A stretch of 64,000 nucleotides of DNA from JAWKSY01 sp041402125. GTDB lineage: Bacteria > Planctomycetota > GCA-002687715 > DRQF01. The notes under the pieces were generated by a model. That model was not told the origin of the DNA. It ran no database searches and saw only the letters and a program-made list of their open reading frames with translations. The stretch covers positions 1 to 64,000 of the forward strand of contig JAWKSY010000016.1 in the NCBI GenBank assembly GCA_041402125.1, in the 5' to 3' direction. This document shows, in pieces, positions 44,487-52,321 of the stretch (position 1 is its first letter; each line of letters opens with the position of its first letter). The position numbers and the translations under genes are program-made.

Positions 44487-45044
44487 ATGAAGTTCCTGCT
44501 CGCGATCGGCCTCCTGGCCGCATCGATCTCGGCCCAGGTGACGCCGATCGCCCTCGTGGGGACGGCGCAGTCGGTGCCCGATCCCTACTTCACGATGAAC
44601 CCCCCGGGCGCGGCTCGCCTCTCCGTGCACTACTGCGCGTCGGGTGCGACCGCCGGCCTCAACTTCACGATCAGCGGCCTGCCGCTCGGATACAACACCG
44701 GGCCGGCGGCGACGCAGGAGTCGATCCTCCTCGCGATCGACGTCGGCGCGGCGGCGACGCCCGGCGCGGCGGTCCTCGGCGGGCAGATCTACCTGCCCTT
44801 CACGCCTTCGCTCTTCATCGCGAATCTCGGCCCCTCGGTCTATCTCGGCCCGGGCGACGTCGTCCCCTGCCCGGGGCTGATCGTCTTCCCCGGGGCGCCC
44901 GGCCCCTTCTCGCCGAACGGCAAGAGCCTGAACCTCGGCCTGCCGGCCGGGATCGTCGGTACCTTCTCCGTGCAGGGCGCGGTCTTCGATCCCGCCCTGG
45001 CGAGGCTCTTCACGAGCAACGCCTACACCTTCTCGATCCCCTAG
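44487..45044 (+). CDS. Small secreted protein of unknown function
   Basis: A 185-residue exported protein: signal peptide MKFLLAIGLLAASISAQ, then a Gly/Pro/Ala-rich beta domain with LSVHYCASGATAGLNFTI and a Cys pair, ending NAYTFSIP. The C-terminal half resembles the terminal domain of other secreted planctomycete proteins in which FSVQGAVFDP-like strands occur (compare the protease at 22.1 kb). ATG 44487 has a perfect AAGGAGA site 6 bases upstream, which suggests high expression. Function unknown. A hairpin follows the stop. Confidence 0.7.
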   Translation: MKFLLAIGLLAASISAQVTPIALVGTAQSVPDPYFTMNPPGAARLSVHYCASGATAGLNFTISGLPLGYNTGPAATQESILLAIDVGAAATPGAAVLGGQIYLPFTPSLFIANLGPSVYLGPGDVVPCPGLIVFPGAPGPFSPNGKSLNLGLPAGIVGTFSVQGAVFDPALARLFTSNAYTFSIP

Positions 45045-45055
45045 TCGTCGGGGAC

Positions 45056-45090
45056 GCGCGGCGATGACCCACGACGGGCGTCGCCGCGCC
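45056..45090. terminator. Probable bidirectional terminator
   Basis: GCGCGGCGA (45056-45064) pairs with 45081-45089 around a partly paired loop, followed by CTTCCTC. It lies in the 56-base gap between two convergent genes. The T-tract is weak. Confidence 0.45.
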
Positions 45091-45100
45091 TTCCTCGACG

Positions 45101-46831
45101 TCAACGGGAGGCGGTGGGGGCGATGACGAGATCGCAGAGCTCGCCCGCGGCTTCGAGCCAATCGGGGGCGATGCGCGCGGCCGCCTCTTCGGTCGTGAGG
45201 GTGACGAGACGCAGCGAGGCGCGGGCGGCGCCGGGCAGGAAGGCGTGGACGCGATCGAGGTAGAGCTCCTCTTCGCGCCGCGCCGCGGCCGTGAGAGCGT
45301 CGAGGACGTCGAGGGGGAACTCGTCCCCGGCCTCGAGGATCACCTGCAACGTCGAGTAGGGCTCCCGGGCCGCGAACTCCCGCACGAGGCGCGTCGAGGT
45401 CTCGAGGCGGGCGAAGTGGTCGCGCGCCCGCAGCCGGAGCGAGAAGGCCGACGCGCTGCGCTCGGGCAGGCGCGGATCCGGATCGTGATCGAGATCGACG
45501 ACGAGGGCATTCGGCGCGGCCGCGCCCGCCGGCGCCTCGAGCACCGGCTCCGGCAGCGGATCGAAGTTCGTGTCGAAGATCTCCTCGGCCTCGTCGACCA
45601 GCTCGAGGATCGTGTCGAGTTCGAGCGTCTCCGTCCGCAGGACGTAGTAGGGCGGGCGATCCTGGTGCACGAGGCCGAGCCGCGCCGCGTTCGCGCGGAA
45701 CGAGGTGCCGGGGAGGATCGCGAGCTGGAAGACCTGGATGACGTCGAAGAGGTCCGCGTCCGCGACCCAGTGGAAGCTGCGCCGCACCGAGTCCTCGGTG
45801 TCGCCCGGCAGGCCGACGATGAGATCGGTCTTCACGCGGACGCCTTCCTCGCGCAGCGCCCGCACGCCGCGTTCGAAGGCGGGGAGGTTGTTGCGGCGGT
45901 CCATCAGCTCCTGCGCGACCGCGTCCGTCGACTGCAGTCCGACCTCGACCTCGACGAAGTTCGCCGCCCCCATGAGGCGCGCGTGCTCGGGCTTCACCCC
46001 CTCGGCGCGGAGCTCCGCGTGGAAGTCGAGGCTGCGGTCGGGATTCTCCTCGGCCAGGATCTCGAGGAAGCGCGCGAAGTCACGCCGCTGGTTCAGGGTC
46101 GGGTCGAGCAGGTAGACCTCGCGGATCCCGCACTCGCGCGCGTGCCGCAGGCTCTTCCGGATGAGGTCCTCGGAGAGGTAGTAGAGCTTGTCGTAGGACT
46201 TCGGGTAGTAGCAGAAGGCGCAGCTGAAGACGCAGCCCCGGATGGTTTCGAGCGCGAGGATCCCGTCCGTGCGCAGGTCGAGCAGCCCCTCGAGATAGGG
46301 CGAGGTCACGAGGTCGAGGCTCGGCAGGGGATCGCGGTTCGGCACCGCGGCGGGATCGAGTCCCCGGTACCAGAGCCCGGGCGTGCCCGCGAGATCGGCG
46401 CCGGCGGCGCGGCGCGCAAGGAGGTCCGCGAAGGTCTGCTCGCCCTCGCCGAAGGCGGCGAGATCCACCGCCTCGCGCCCGAGGACCCAGGCGTTGTCGC
46501 GCGTGATCTCGGGTCCGCCGAGCACGATCACGAGGGCCGGCCGTCGCTCCTTCAGACGCTCCGCCACCCAGAGCGTGCGCGCGACGTTCCAGAGGTAGCA
46601 GGTGAAGCCCACGACCGCCGGCTCGCGCGCGAGGATCTCCTCGACGAGGGCGCGGTCCCCGAGCCCGTCCGCCAGCCGCGGCGGGAAGATCCCGATCTCG
46701 TGGCTCGCCCCGAGTCCCAGCCGGTGGGCCCGGAGCGCGAGCGCGCCGGCCGCGAGGGGACCGTTGCCGCTCGAACCCTCGAGGCTGAGCGGCGGGATCG
46801 GGAGCTGGACGAGCAGGACGCGGGGCTTCAT
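45101..46831 (-). CDS. B12-binding-domain radical SAM protein
   Basis: A 576-residue cytoplasmic enzyme. Residues 1-140 form a cobalamin-binding Rossmann-like domain (VVGFTCYLWNVARTLW, VIVLGGPEITRD). The radical SAM domain follows, with Fe4S4 cysteines in GCVFSCAFCYYPK (Cys200, Cys204, Cys207), then EVEVGLQSTD and KTDLIVGLPGDT. A C-terminal domain of about 170 residues is not recognised. The family includes methylases and enzymes of hopanoid, antibiotic and lipid modification. No precursor peptide or biosynthetic partner is adjacent; substrate is open. ATG 46831 is the only start that keeps the first strand, KPRVLLVQLP. Confidence 0.85.
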   Translation of the reverse strand: MKPRVLLVQLPIPPLSLEGSSGNGPLAAGALALRAHRLGLGASHEIGIFPPRLADGLGDRALVEEILAREPAVVGFTCYLWNVARTLWVAERLKERRPALVIVLGGPEITRDNAWVLGREAVDLAAFGEGEQTFADLLARRAAGADLAGTPGLWYRGLDPAAVPNRDPLPSLDLVTSPYLEGLLDLRTDGILALETIRGCVFSCAFCYYPKSYDKLYYLSEDLIRKSLRHARECGIREVYLLDPTLNQRRDFARFLEILAEENPDRSLDFHAELRAEGVKPEHARLMGAANFVEVEVGLQSTDAVAQELMDRRNNLPAFERGVRALREEGVRVKTDLIVGLPGDTEDSVRRSFHWVADADLFDVIQVFQLAILPGTSFRANAARLGLVHQDRPPYYVLRTETLELDTILELVDEAEEIFDTNFDPLPEPVLEAPAGAAAPNALVVDLDHDPDPRLPERSASAFSLRLRARDHFARLETSTRLVREFAAREPYSTLQVILEAGDEFPLDVLDALTAAARREEELYLDRVHAFLPGAARASLRLVTLTTEEAAARIAPDWLEAAGELCDLVIAPTASR

Positions 46832-46967
46832 CGCGGACGGGCCTCCAGGCGCCCCGATGCTAAAGGGCTCCGGCGCGTTCGCAACGCCGCTGGAGAATCC
46901 CGAGATCCCCGGGGCCGTTCACGCGTCCCCGGGGGGAGCGTCCCGGATTCCTCGCGTCTCGCGCGGG

Positions 46968-46973
46968 TAGGAT
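46968..46973 (+). promoter_or_regulatory. Candidate -10 element (TAGGAT)
   Basis: GGGTAGGATCG, 31 bases before the S41-like gene. No good -35. Confidence 0.2.
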
Positions 46974-47004
46974 CGGGAGGACCGCCGACCCCGGAGGATT
47001 CGAC

Positions 47005-48732
47005 ATGCCCGTCCGCGCCGCGCTCCTGATCGTCCTCCCGCTCGTGTTCCTCGGCCCGCTGACCGCGCAGGATCGCCGTGACGTCGAGGACTTCGAGTTC
47101 GTGGTGAAGACGGTGGCCGAGGAGGGGGCCGCGATCCGTCGGCACCGCATCGACTGGAACGGCGTCGCGAAGACGTACCGGACGCGGCTCGAGGGCGTGA
47201 AGGACGAGGCGGGGCTGGTCGCGCTCGTGATGGAACTGCTCGCCGAGTGCCGCGACGGACACACCGGGGTGCTGCGGCACGGGGTCGATCGGGCGAAGTT
47301 GCCCTCGAAGTGGGACGGCCTGTGGAGCGCCGGCCTCTGGGTCGTCCAGGAGGGCGGTCGGTTCCAGCTCGCGGGGCGCGACCAGGAGAAGGGCGCGCGG
47401 CCGGGCGCGACCTGGGTCACGGTCGGCGGCTGGCCGGTCCACCTCGCGATGGAGCGCGAACGCCGGCGCTGCGCCCGGATCCAGGGCCTCTCGTCGTCGC
47501 ACTCCTTCTTCGCCTCGATCGGCAACCGGGCCGTGCCCATGGGGGAGGCGGAGTCGATCGAGCTCGGCTTTCTCGTCGACGGCGAGGTCGAGACCGAACC
47601 GGTCCGGCGCTGGGGGCCGACGGGGCGCGGCTTCGACTCGATGTCGGTCGACGGGCCGGAGGGACTCGCGAGGAAGGACGGCGCGGTCGGCTACGTCCTT
47701 TCGGGCGAGGGCGCGGCGCGGATCGGCTACCTGCGCATCACCGGGAGCATGGACGAGGCCACCGCGAAGGCCTTCCACGCGGCGATGGACGAACTCGGCG
47801 CGATCGGCGCGCTGGTCCTCGATTGTCGGGGGATGGGCGGCGGCGGCGACGGACCGGCCTGGGACGTCGCAGGGCGTTTCTTCGCGAAGCCGGTAGGCAA
47901 CGGTCGCAACGGTCGGATCGAGCCCACCGGTTCGAAGCCCTTCCTCGGCCCCGTCCTGATGATCCAGGACGAGCTCGAGGTCTCCTCGGCGGAGACCTTC
48001 ACCTGGGCCATGAGCGAGACCGGGCGCGCGATCTCGATCGGCCGGCCGACGGGAGGCTGGAGCATCATCCCGCGCCGCTTCCGCGCGCCCTCGGGACGCT
48101 TCGACTTCCGCGTCGGCGTCACCGACCGTCCGACTCCCATCCGCGGCATCCTCACCGAGGGCACGGGCTGGGCTCCCGATCTCCTGGTGCCGCGCGGACC
48201 GGTCCTCACCCGGAACGCCCGCTTCACGCTCGAGCTCGCGACCGGGCTCGCCGCGCTCGCGCTCGCCGAGGGCGAGGACGCGACCCGGGACCTCGTGCGC
48301 CGGCTCGGCGAGGGACGCTTCGACGAGATCCGCCAGAAGCGGAAGCGGGCCCGGTCGGCGGCCGGCGCGCCGGATCTCGTCCCTCTCGTCGAGGCCCTCG
48401 AGGCCGACCTGACCGCGACCCTCGACCTCGAGACGGCGCTCCTCGAGCGCTGCGACCCGCCGGACGTCCTCGGCGCGCGGGCGCGCCTCGAGGAGATCCG
48501 ACCGCGGGCGCGCGAGGCCGGGGCGAAGCGCGCCCTGACCGCTCTCGAACGCAAGCTGAAGGGCCTCGCCGGCGAGGCGCGGGCCCAGGAGGCGCTGCTC
48601 GAGGCCCTCGATGCCCGCTTCTCCTGGAGCGAACGCGAGCGGGCGAGCTTCCTGAAGGCCCACGGCCGGAGCGCTCACGCCGACTTCGCGCGCAAGAACC
48701 TCCCCGGAAAGGACGATGCTTCGGGGAGATAG
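47005..48732 (+). CDS. Exported S41-family (C-terminal-processing/tricorn-like) peptidase
   Basis: A 575-residue exported protein. The signal peptide ends at LGPLTAQD. The core has the helical N-terminal part of S41 enzymes (FEFVVKTVAEEGAAIRRHRIDW), a small PDZ-like segment, and the catalytic alpha/beta part: ALVLDCRGMGGGGDG, VLMIQDELEVSSAETF with Ser327 at the nucleophile position, and ISIGRPTGGW. In CtpA/Tsp the general-base Lys lies 25 residues after the Ser; here that position is Trp352. It therefore either uses a tricorn-like mechanism or is inactive. A charged helical domain of about 130 residues at the C-terminus is unusual. Cleavage substrates are unknown. Confidence 0.75.
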   Translation: MPVRAALLIVLPLVFLGPLTAQDRRDVEDFEFVVKTVAEEGAAIRRHRIDWNGVAKTYRTRLEGVKDEAGLVALVMELLAECRDGHTGVLRHGVDRAKLPSKWDGLWSAGLWVVQEGGRFQLAGRDQEKGARPGATWVTVGGWPVHLAMERERRRCARIQGLSSSHSFFASIGNRAVPMGEAESIELGFLVDGEVETEPVRRWGPTGRGFDSMSVDGPEGLARKDGAVGYVLSGEGAARIGYLRITGSMDEATAKAFHAAMDELGAIGALVLDCRGMGGGGDGPAWDVAGRFFAKPVGNGRNGRIEPTGSKPFLGPVLMIQDELEVSSAETFTWAMSETGRAISIGRPTGGWSIIPRRFRAPSGRFDFRVGVTDRPTPIRGILTEGTGWAPDLLVPRGPVLTRNARFTLELATGLAALALAEGEDATRDLVRRLGEGRFDEIRQKRKRARSAAGAPDLVPLVEALEADLTATLDLETALLERCDPPDVLGARARLEEIRPRAREAGAKRALTALERKLKGLAGEARAQEALLEALDARFSWSERERASFLKAHGRSAHADFARKNLPGKDDASGR

Positions 48733-48829
48733 GGCGGAGGTCGGGGCCGACGGGAAGCCGAAAGGCGTTGCGTCGAACCGGCGGGGGACTTAGCTTCGCG
48801 GGAGTCCGACGGAGATCGAAGGGGTGATG

Positions 48830-49330
48830 ATGGGCGCGAGAGCCGAGGGAACGAGGAGGACGGCCGCGGCGCTGGCGCTGCTCGTCCTGCCGTTGCTCGT
48901 GCTCGTGCCGGTGCTCGCCGGGACGACCTGCATCCACTCCCACGACGGCCACCTGCACGCCCACCGGGCCGCCCTTCCGGTGCCCGGAGGTCGAGCGACC
49001 TTCCCCTCCGAGGCACGTCCGGAGAAGCGGGAGCCCTGCGGCCACGCGGGTTGCCGGCACGGCGAGACGCCGACGCCCGAGATCGCGAACGGTGAGGCTC
49101 CGCACGACGGAGGGCTGCTGATCGTCCTCCCGGAGCTCGAGCTCGCCCGACCCGACGCGCCCTCGACCTCCCTGCGCCTTCCGCCGCCTCCGGCGCTCCC
49201 GGTCGCCTCCGCCGCCATCGTCGCACGTCTCGCTGCGAACGACGCGGCGCCAAGGATCGACGCTCCCCGCGCGCCGCCCCCTCCCGGCGGGCGCGAACTC
49301 CTCCGGGCGTACGTCTCCTTCCTCATCTGA
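48830..49330 (+). CDS. Small His-rich membrane or exported protein at the head of the metal efflux operon
   Basis: A 166-residue protein. One N-terminal hydrophobic segment (ALALLVLPLLVLVPVLAG) precedes a Cys/His cluster TCIHSHDGHLHAHR and a second CGHAGCRHGE, then a Pro/Ala-rich tail. The Cys/His clusters are typical metal ligands. In-frame starts exist at 48824, 48827 and 48830; the last has AAGGGG at 6-base spacing. It lies 94 bases before the outer-membrane factor of the efflux pump, same strand. A metal sensor or periplasmic metal-binding accessory is the natural guess, but no family is recognised. Confidence 0.6.
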   Translation: MGARAEGTRRTAAALALLVLPLLVLVPVLAGTTCIHSHDGHLHAHRAALPVPGGRATFPSEARPEKREPCGHAGCRHGETPTPEIANGEAPHDGGLLIVLPELELARPDAPSTSLRLPPPPALPVASAAIVARLAANDAAPRIDAPRAPPPPGGRELLRAYVSFLI

Positions 49331-49354
49331 CCCTCCCGGTCCGCTCCGATGCGG

Positions 49355-49387
49355 ACGGTGACCCCTCGCCGGCGCGAGGCTCACCGT
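49355..49387 (+). promoter_or_regulatory. Hairpin in the leader of the efflux genes
   Basis: ACGGTGA (49355-49361) pairs with TCACCGT (49381-49387), and CCTCGC (49364-49369) with GCGAGG (49374-49379), two small bulges. It lies between the His-rich gene and the outer-membrane factor. It could be an attenuator or RNA-stability element; no T-tract follows. Confidence 0.35.
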
Positions 49388-49424
49388 TCCCGTACGTCGT
49401 TCGCGTCACCGAGAGGAGAATCCC

Positions 49425-50792
49425 GTGGTCCCACGTCGAGCCGCGCTCGTCGCGCTGCTGTCGGCCCTGACGGCCTGTGTCCAGTACGAAGCCCGCCCCC
49501 TCGATCCCGACGCCGAGCGCGCCGCGATCGCGGGACGGATGCGCCCCGCCGAGCTTCCGGCGCTGCCTCCCTCCGGGGATCCGGAGACTTTCCCGCTCGC
49601 CTCCACCGTGGACGCGACGGACGGGCTCGGCCTCGACGAGGCGAACGCCCTCGCCCTGACCCACGCTCCCGCGCTCGTCGCGGCGCGGAGCGAGCTGCGT
49701 CTGCGGGGCGCGGAACTCCTGCGCGCCGGCCTCCTCGAGAACCCGGAGCTCTTCCTCGGGCCGCGGATCGACACCTCGGGCGGAGGTCTGATCTTCCCGG
49801 CCTCGCTCCGCCTCGCGATCCCCCTCGGCGGCCGGCTCGACGCGGAGGAGGATCGAGCCGAGGCCGAGATCGAGGCCGCGCGACGGAAGCTCCTCGTCGC
49901 CGAGGCCGAGGTGCTCATCGACGTGCGCCGGCGATACATCGCACTCGCCTCCCTCGCGCGCCGCCGGGAGATCCTCTCCCGCACCGTGGCCGCGACGGAG
50001 TACGCGCTCGAGAAGACGCGACAGCTCGCCGCCGCGGGCGAGGTCGACCAGGTCGCCCTCGGGCTCGCGATCATGCACCGCGACGACGCCGAGCACGAGC
50101 TCCACGAGCTGGACGTCGAGGCGACCGAGGCGCGCGTCGCCCTGATGACCGAGATCGGGCTCATTCCCGACGCCACGGTCGCGATCATCGCGGATCGCGC
50201 GATCCTCGCCGAACGCGACCTGCCCGCGGCCGAGAACGCGCGACTCGTCCGGCACCCCCGTTTGCGCGCGCTCGAGAGCGCGTACCTCGCCCGCGAGCAC
50301 GGTCTCGAGGTCGAGATCGCGGAGCAGTACCCGCGCCTCGCGATCGGCCCGGAGTTCGAATCGGACGACGGCGCCACGAGCGTCGGACTCGGTGTCTCGC
50401 TGGAGCTCCCGATCTTCGACGGGAACGCCGGTGGGATCGCGGTGGCCCGCGAGAGGCGCGAGGCGGCCCGGGCCGCCTGGGGGCACGCCATGACGGAACT
50501 CGCGCGGGCGGCGGAGCTCGCCCGCGTCCATCACGCGCACGCGCGATCGGACCTCGTCGAGTTGCGTGAGAGCGCGCTCCCGGCGGCGGAGGCCACGGAA
50601 CGGGCGCTCGATCAGCGGCTCGAACGCGGCGAGGCCTCGCTCGTCGAGCTGCTGGCGGCGCAGGACGCGATCGCGCGGACGCGGCTCCGCGAGGTGCGAC
50701 TGGAACAGGCCGCGGCCCTGCAGTGGCTGGAGGCGATGTGGAACGGTGGACGGCTGCTCGTGGACGACGCACCGTCGGAGGAGGCACGATGA
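49425..50792 (+). CDS. Outer-membrane efflux factor (TolC/CusC/CzcC-like lipoprotein)
   Basis: A 455-residue outer-membrane channel subunit. It has a signal peptide with lipobox LTAC (Cys18), then two alternating helical repeats of the OEP family: NALALTHAPALVAARSELRLRGAELLRAG and a later ESAYLAREHGLEVEIAEQYP followed by the beta-barrel strand RLAIGPEFES. Length is typical. The start is GTG 49425 with AGAGGAGA 7 bases upstream. It would connect the pump to the outside. Stop and next ATG overlap (ATGATG). Confidence 0.88.
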   Translation: MVPRRAALVALLSALTACVQYEARPLDPDAERAAIAGRMRPAELPALPPSGDPETFPLASTVDATDGLGLDEANALALTHAPALVAARSELRLRGAELLRAGLLENPELFLGPRIDTSGGGLIFPASLRLAIPLGGRLDAEEDRAEAEIEAARRKLLVAEAEVLIDVRRRYIALASLARRREILSRTVAATEYALEKTRQLAAAGEVDQVALGLAIMHRDDAEHELHELDVEATEARVALMTEIGLIPDATVAIIADRAILAERDLPAAENARLVRHPRLRALESAYLAREHGLEVEIAEQYPRLAIGPEFESDDGATSVGLGVSLELPIFDGNAGGIAVARERREAARAAWGHAMTELARAAELARVHHAHARSDLVELRESALPAAEATERALDQRLERGEASLVELLAAQDAIARTRLREVRLEQAAALQWLEAMWNGGRLLVDDAPSEEAR

Positions 50793-52321
50793 TGAAGACC
50801 ACGTCACGGATCCTCGCCCTCGTCGCGGGGCTGGCGCTGTTCGCCTGCGGCGGCCCGTCCGCCGACGACCACGCGGATCACGACCACGATCATGATCACG
50901 ATCACGCGGAGGCGCCGACGAACCGGATCGACCTGGGGGCGCAGACCGAGCGAAACCTCGGGATCACCTGGGCCGAGGCACGCAGCGGCCGCCTGGAGGT
51001 GGTGCTCTCCGTGCCGGGCGAGATCACGCCGCGTCCGGGGCACGAGTGGACGATCGCGGCGCCGCTCGGCGGCATCGTGACCGAGATCGCGGAACTCTGG
51101 TCCGAGGTCGAGAGGGGGCAGTTCGTCGCCACGCTCGCGGGACCCGATCTCGCCCAGGCGCAGGAGGATCTCGACGCGGCGCGGGGCCGCGCCGATGCCG
51201 CCCGGCTCGAACTCGCCCGCGTGCGCGCGGGGGTCGAGCCGCTCCGCGATCTCGCGACGGCGCTCGCGGAGGCTCTGCGCGCCACCGAGGCCGCCCGCCC
51301 GGCCCTCGAGACCGCGGTCGGCGCGGCCGAGGCCCTCGCCCGGGCGTCGCGTTCGCGACTGGAGGACGTCACGCGCTTGCGCGCGACCGACGCCGTCTCC
51401 GAGGCCACGCTTCTCGCGGCGCGGCGCGAGGCCCTCGAGGCCGACGAGGCCGCGCTGCACGCCGCGAACGCGCTCCGGGACGTCCGGGTGGAGATCGCGC
51501 GCAAGGGCCACGAGCTCAGCGAGGCGCGCATCGACATCGACGAGCGCGAGGGTCGGCTCGCGGCGCTCGAGGCCCGCCTCGCCGCGGCGGAGAGCGCCTT
51601 CGCGACGCGGCTCGGCGCGCTCGCGGCCGCGTCCGGCACGACGGCGGAAGAGCTCGGGGCTCTCGTCGACGGGCGCCCGCTCTGGTCGCGGATGCGCGAG
51701 CTTCCGCTGCGGGCGCCGGCCGGCGGCGTCGTCGCCGAGCGACGGATCTCCCGCGGCAGCCACTGCGATCGCGACGAGGTCCTGCTGGTGATCCTCGACC
51801 CCGAGACGCTCGGCTTCCGGGCGCTGCTGCCCGAGGCCGACGCCGCGCGACTGCCGACCGACCTCGCTCTTCGCGTCGCGGTCCCGGGCGTCGCGGAGCC
51901 CGTCGACGCCGAAGACGTGCGCGTGCGCCCCGTCGCGGATTCGCGCTCGCGGAGCCTCGTCCTCGAGGCGCGCCTTCCCAACCCCGATCACCGCCTCCGC
52001 CCGGGGCTCTCCGCCCGCGGGCTCGTGCGGCTCGACCGGAGCGAGACCGAGGAGATCCTCGTTCCCGCGGCCTGCGTGGTGCGGGACGGGCTCGAGTTCC
52101 TCGTCTTCCGGCGCGACCCCGCCGATGCCGATCGCGTCATCCGGACGCCGGTCACGATGGGACGTCGGTCGGGCGACCTCGTCGAGATCATCGCCGGCGT
52201 CGGCGAGGGCGACGAGCTCGTCGAGAACGGCGTGAACCAGCTCCGGGACACCGGTCTCGGCAAGGCCTCCGTCGCCGGTCACTTCCATGCGGACGGCACC
52301 TTCCACGCGGGGGATCACTGA
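50789..52321 (+). CDS. Periplasmic adaptor of a heavy-metal RND efflux pump (CusB/CzcB-like)
   Basis: A 510-residue membrane-fusion lipoprotein. The signal peptide ends LALFACGGP (lipobox Cys20). Right after it comes HADHDHDHDHDHAE, a His/Asp ladder that would bind divalent metal; another His-rich end is GHFHADGTFHAGDH. The middle is the lipoyl and long coiled-coil hairpin of adaptors (residues about 100-300), then beta-barrel and membrane-proximal domains. ATG 50789 overlaps the upstream stop, with GGAGGAGG before it. It bridges pump and outer-membrane factor. Metal identity (Cu, Ag, Zn, Co, Ni) is not resolvable. Confidence 0.88.
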   Translation: MMKTTSRILALVAGLALFACGGPSADDHADHDHDHDHDHAEAPTNRIDLGAQTERNLGITWAEARSGRLEVVLSVPGEITPRPGHEWTIAAPLGGIVTEIAELWSEVERGQFVATLAGPDLAQAQEDLDAARGRADAARLELARVRAGVEPLRDLATALAEALRATEAARPALETAVGAAEALARASRSRLEDVTRLRATDAVSEATLLAARREALEADEAALHAANALRDVRVEIARKGHELSEARIDIDEREGRLAALEARLAAAESAFATRLGALAAASGTTAEELGALVDGRPLWSRMRELPLRAPAGGVVAERRISRGSHCDRDEVLLVILDPETLGFRALLPEADAARLPTDLALRVAVPGVAEPVDAEDVRVRPVADSRSRSLVLEARLPNPDHRLRPGLSARGLVRLDRSETEEILVPAACVVRDGLEFLVFRRDPADADRVIRTPVTMGRRSGDLVEIIAGVGEGDELVENGVNQLRDTGLGKASVAGHFHADGTFHAGDH

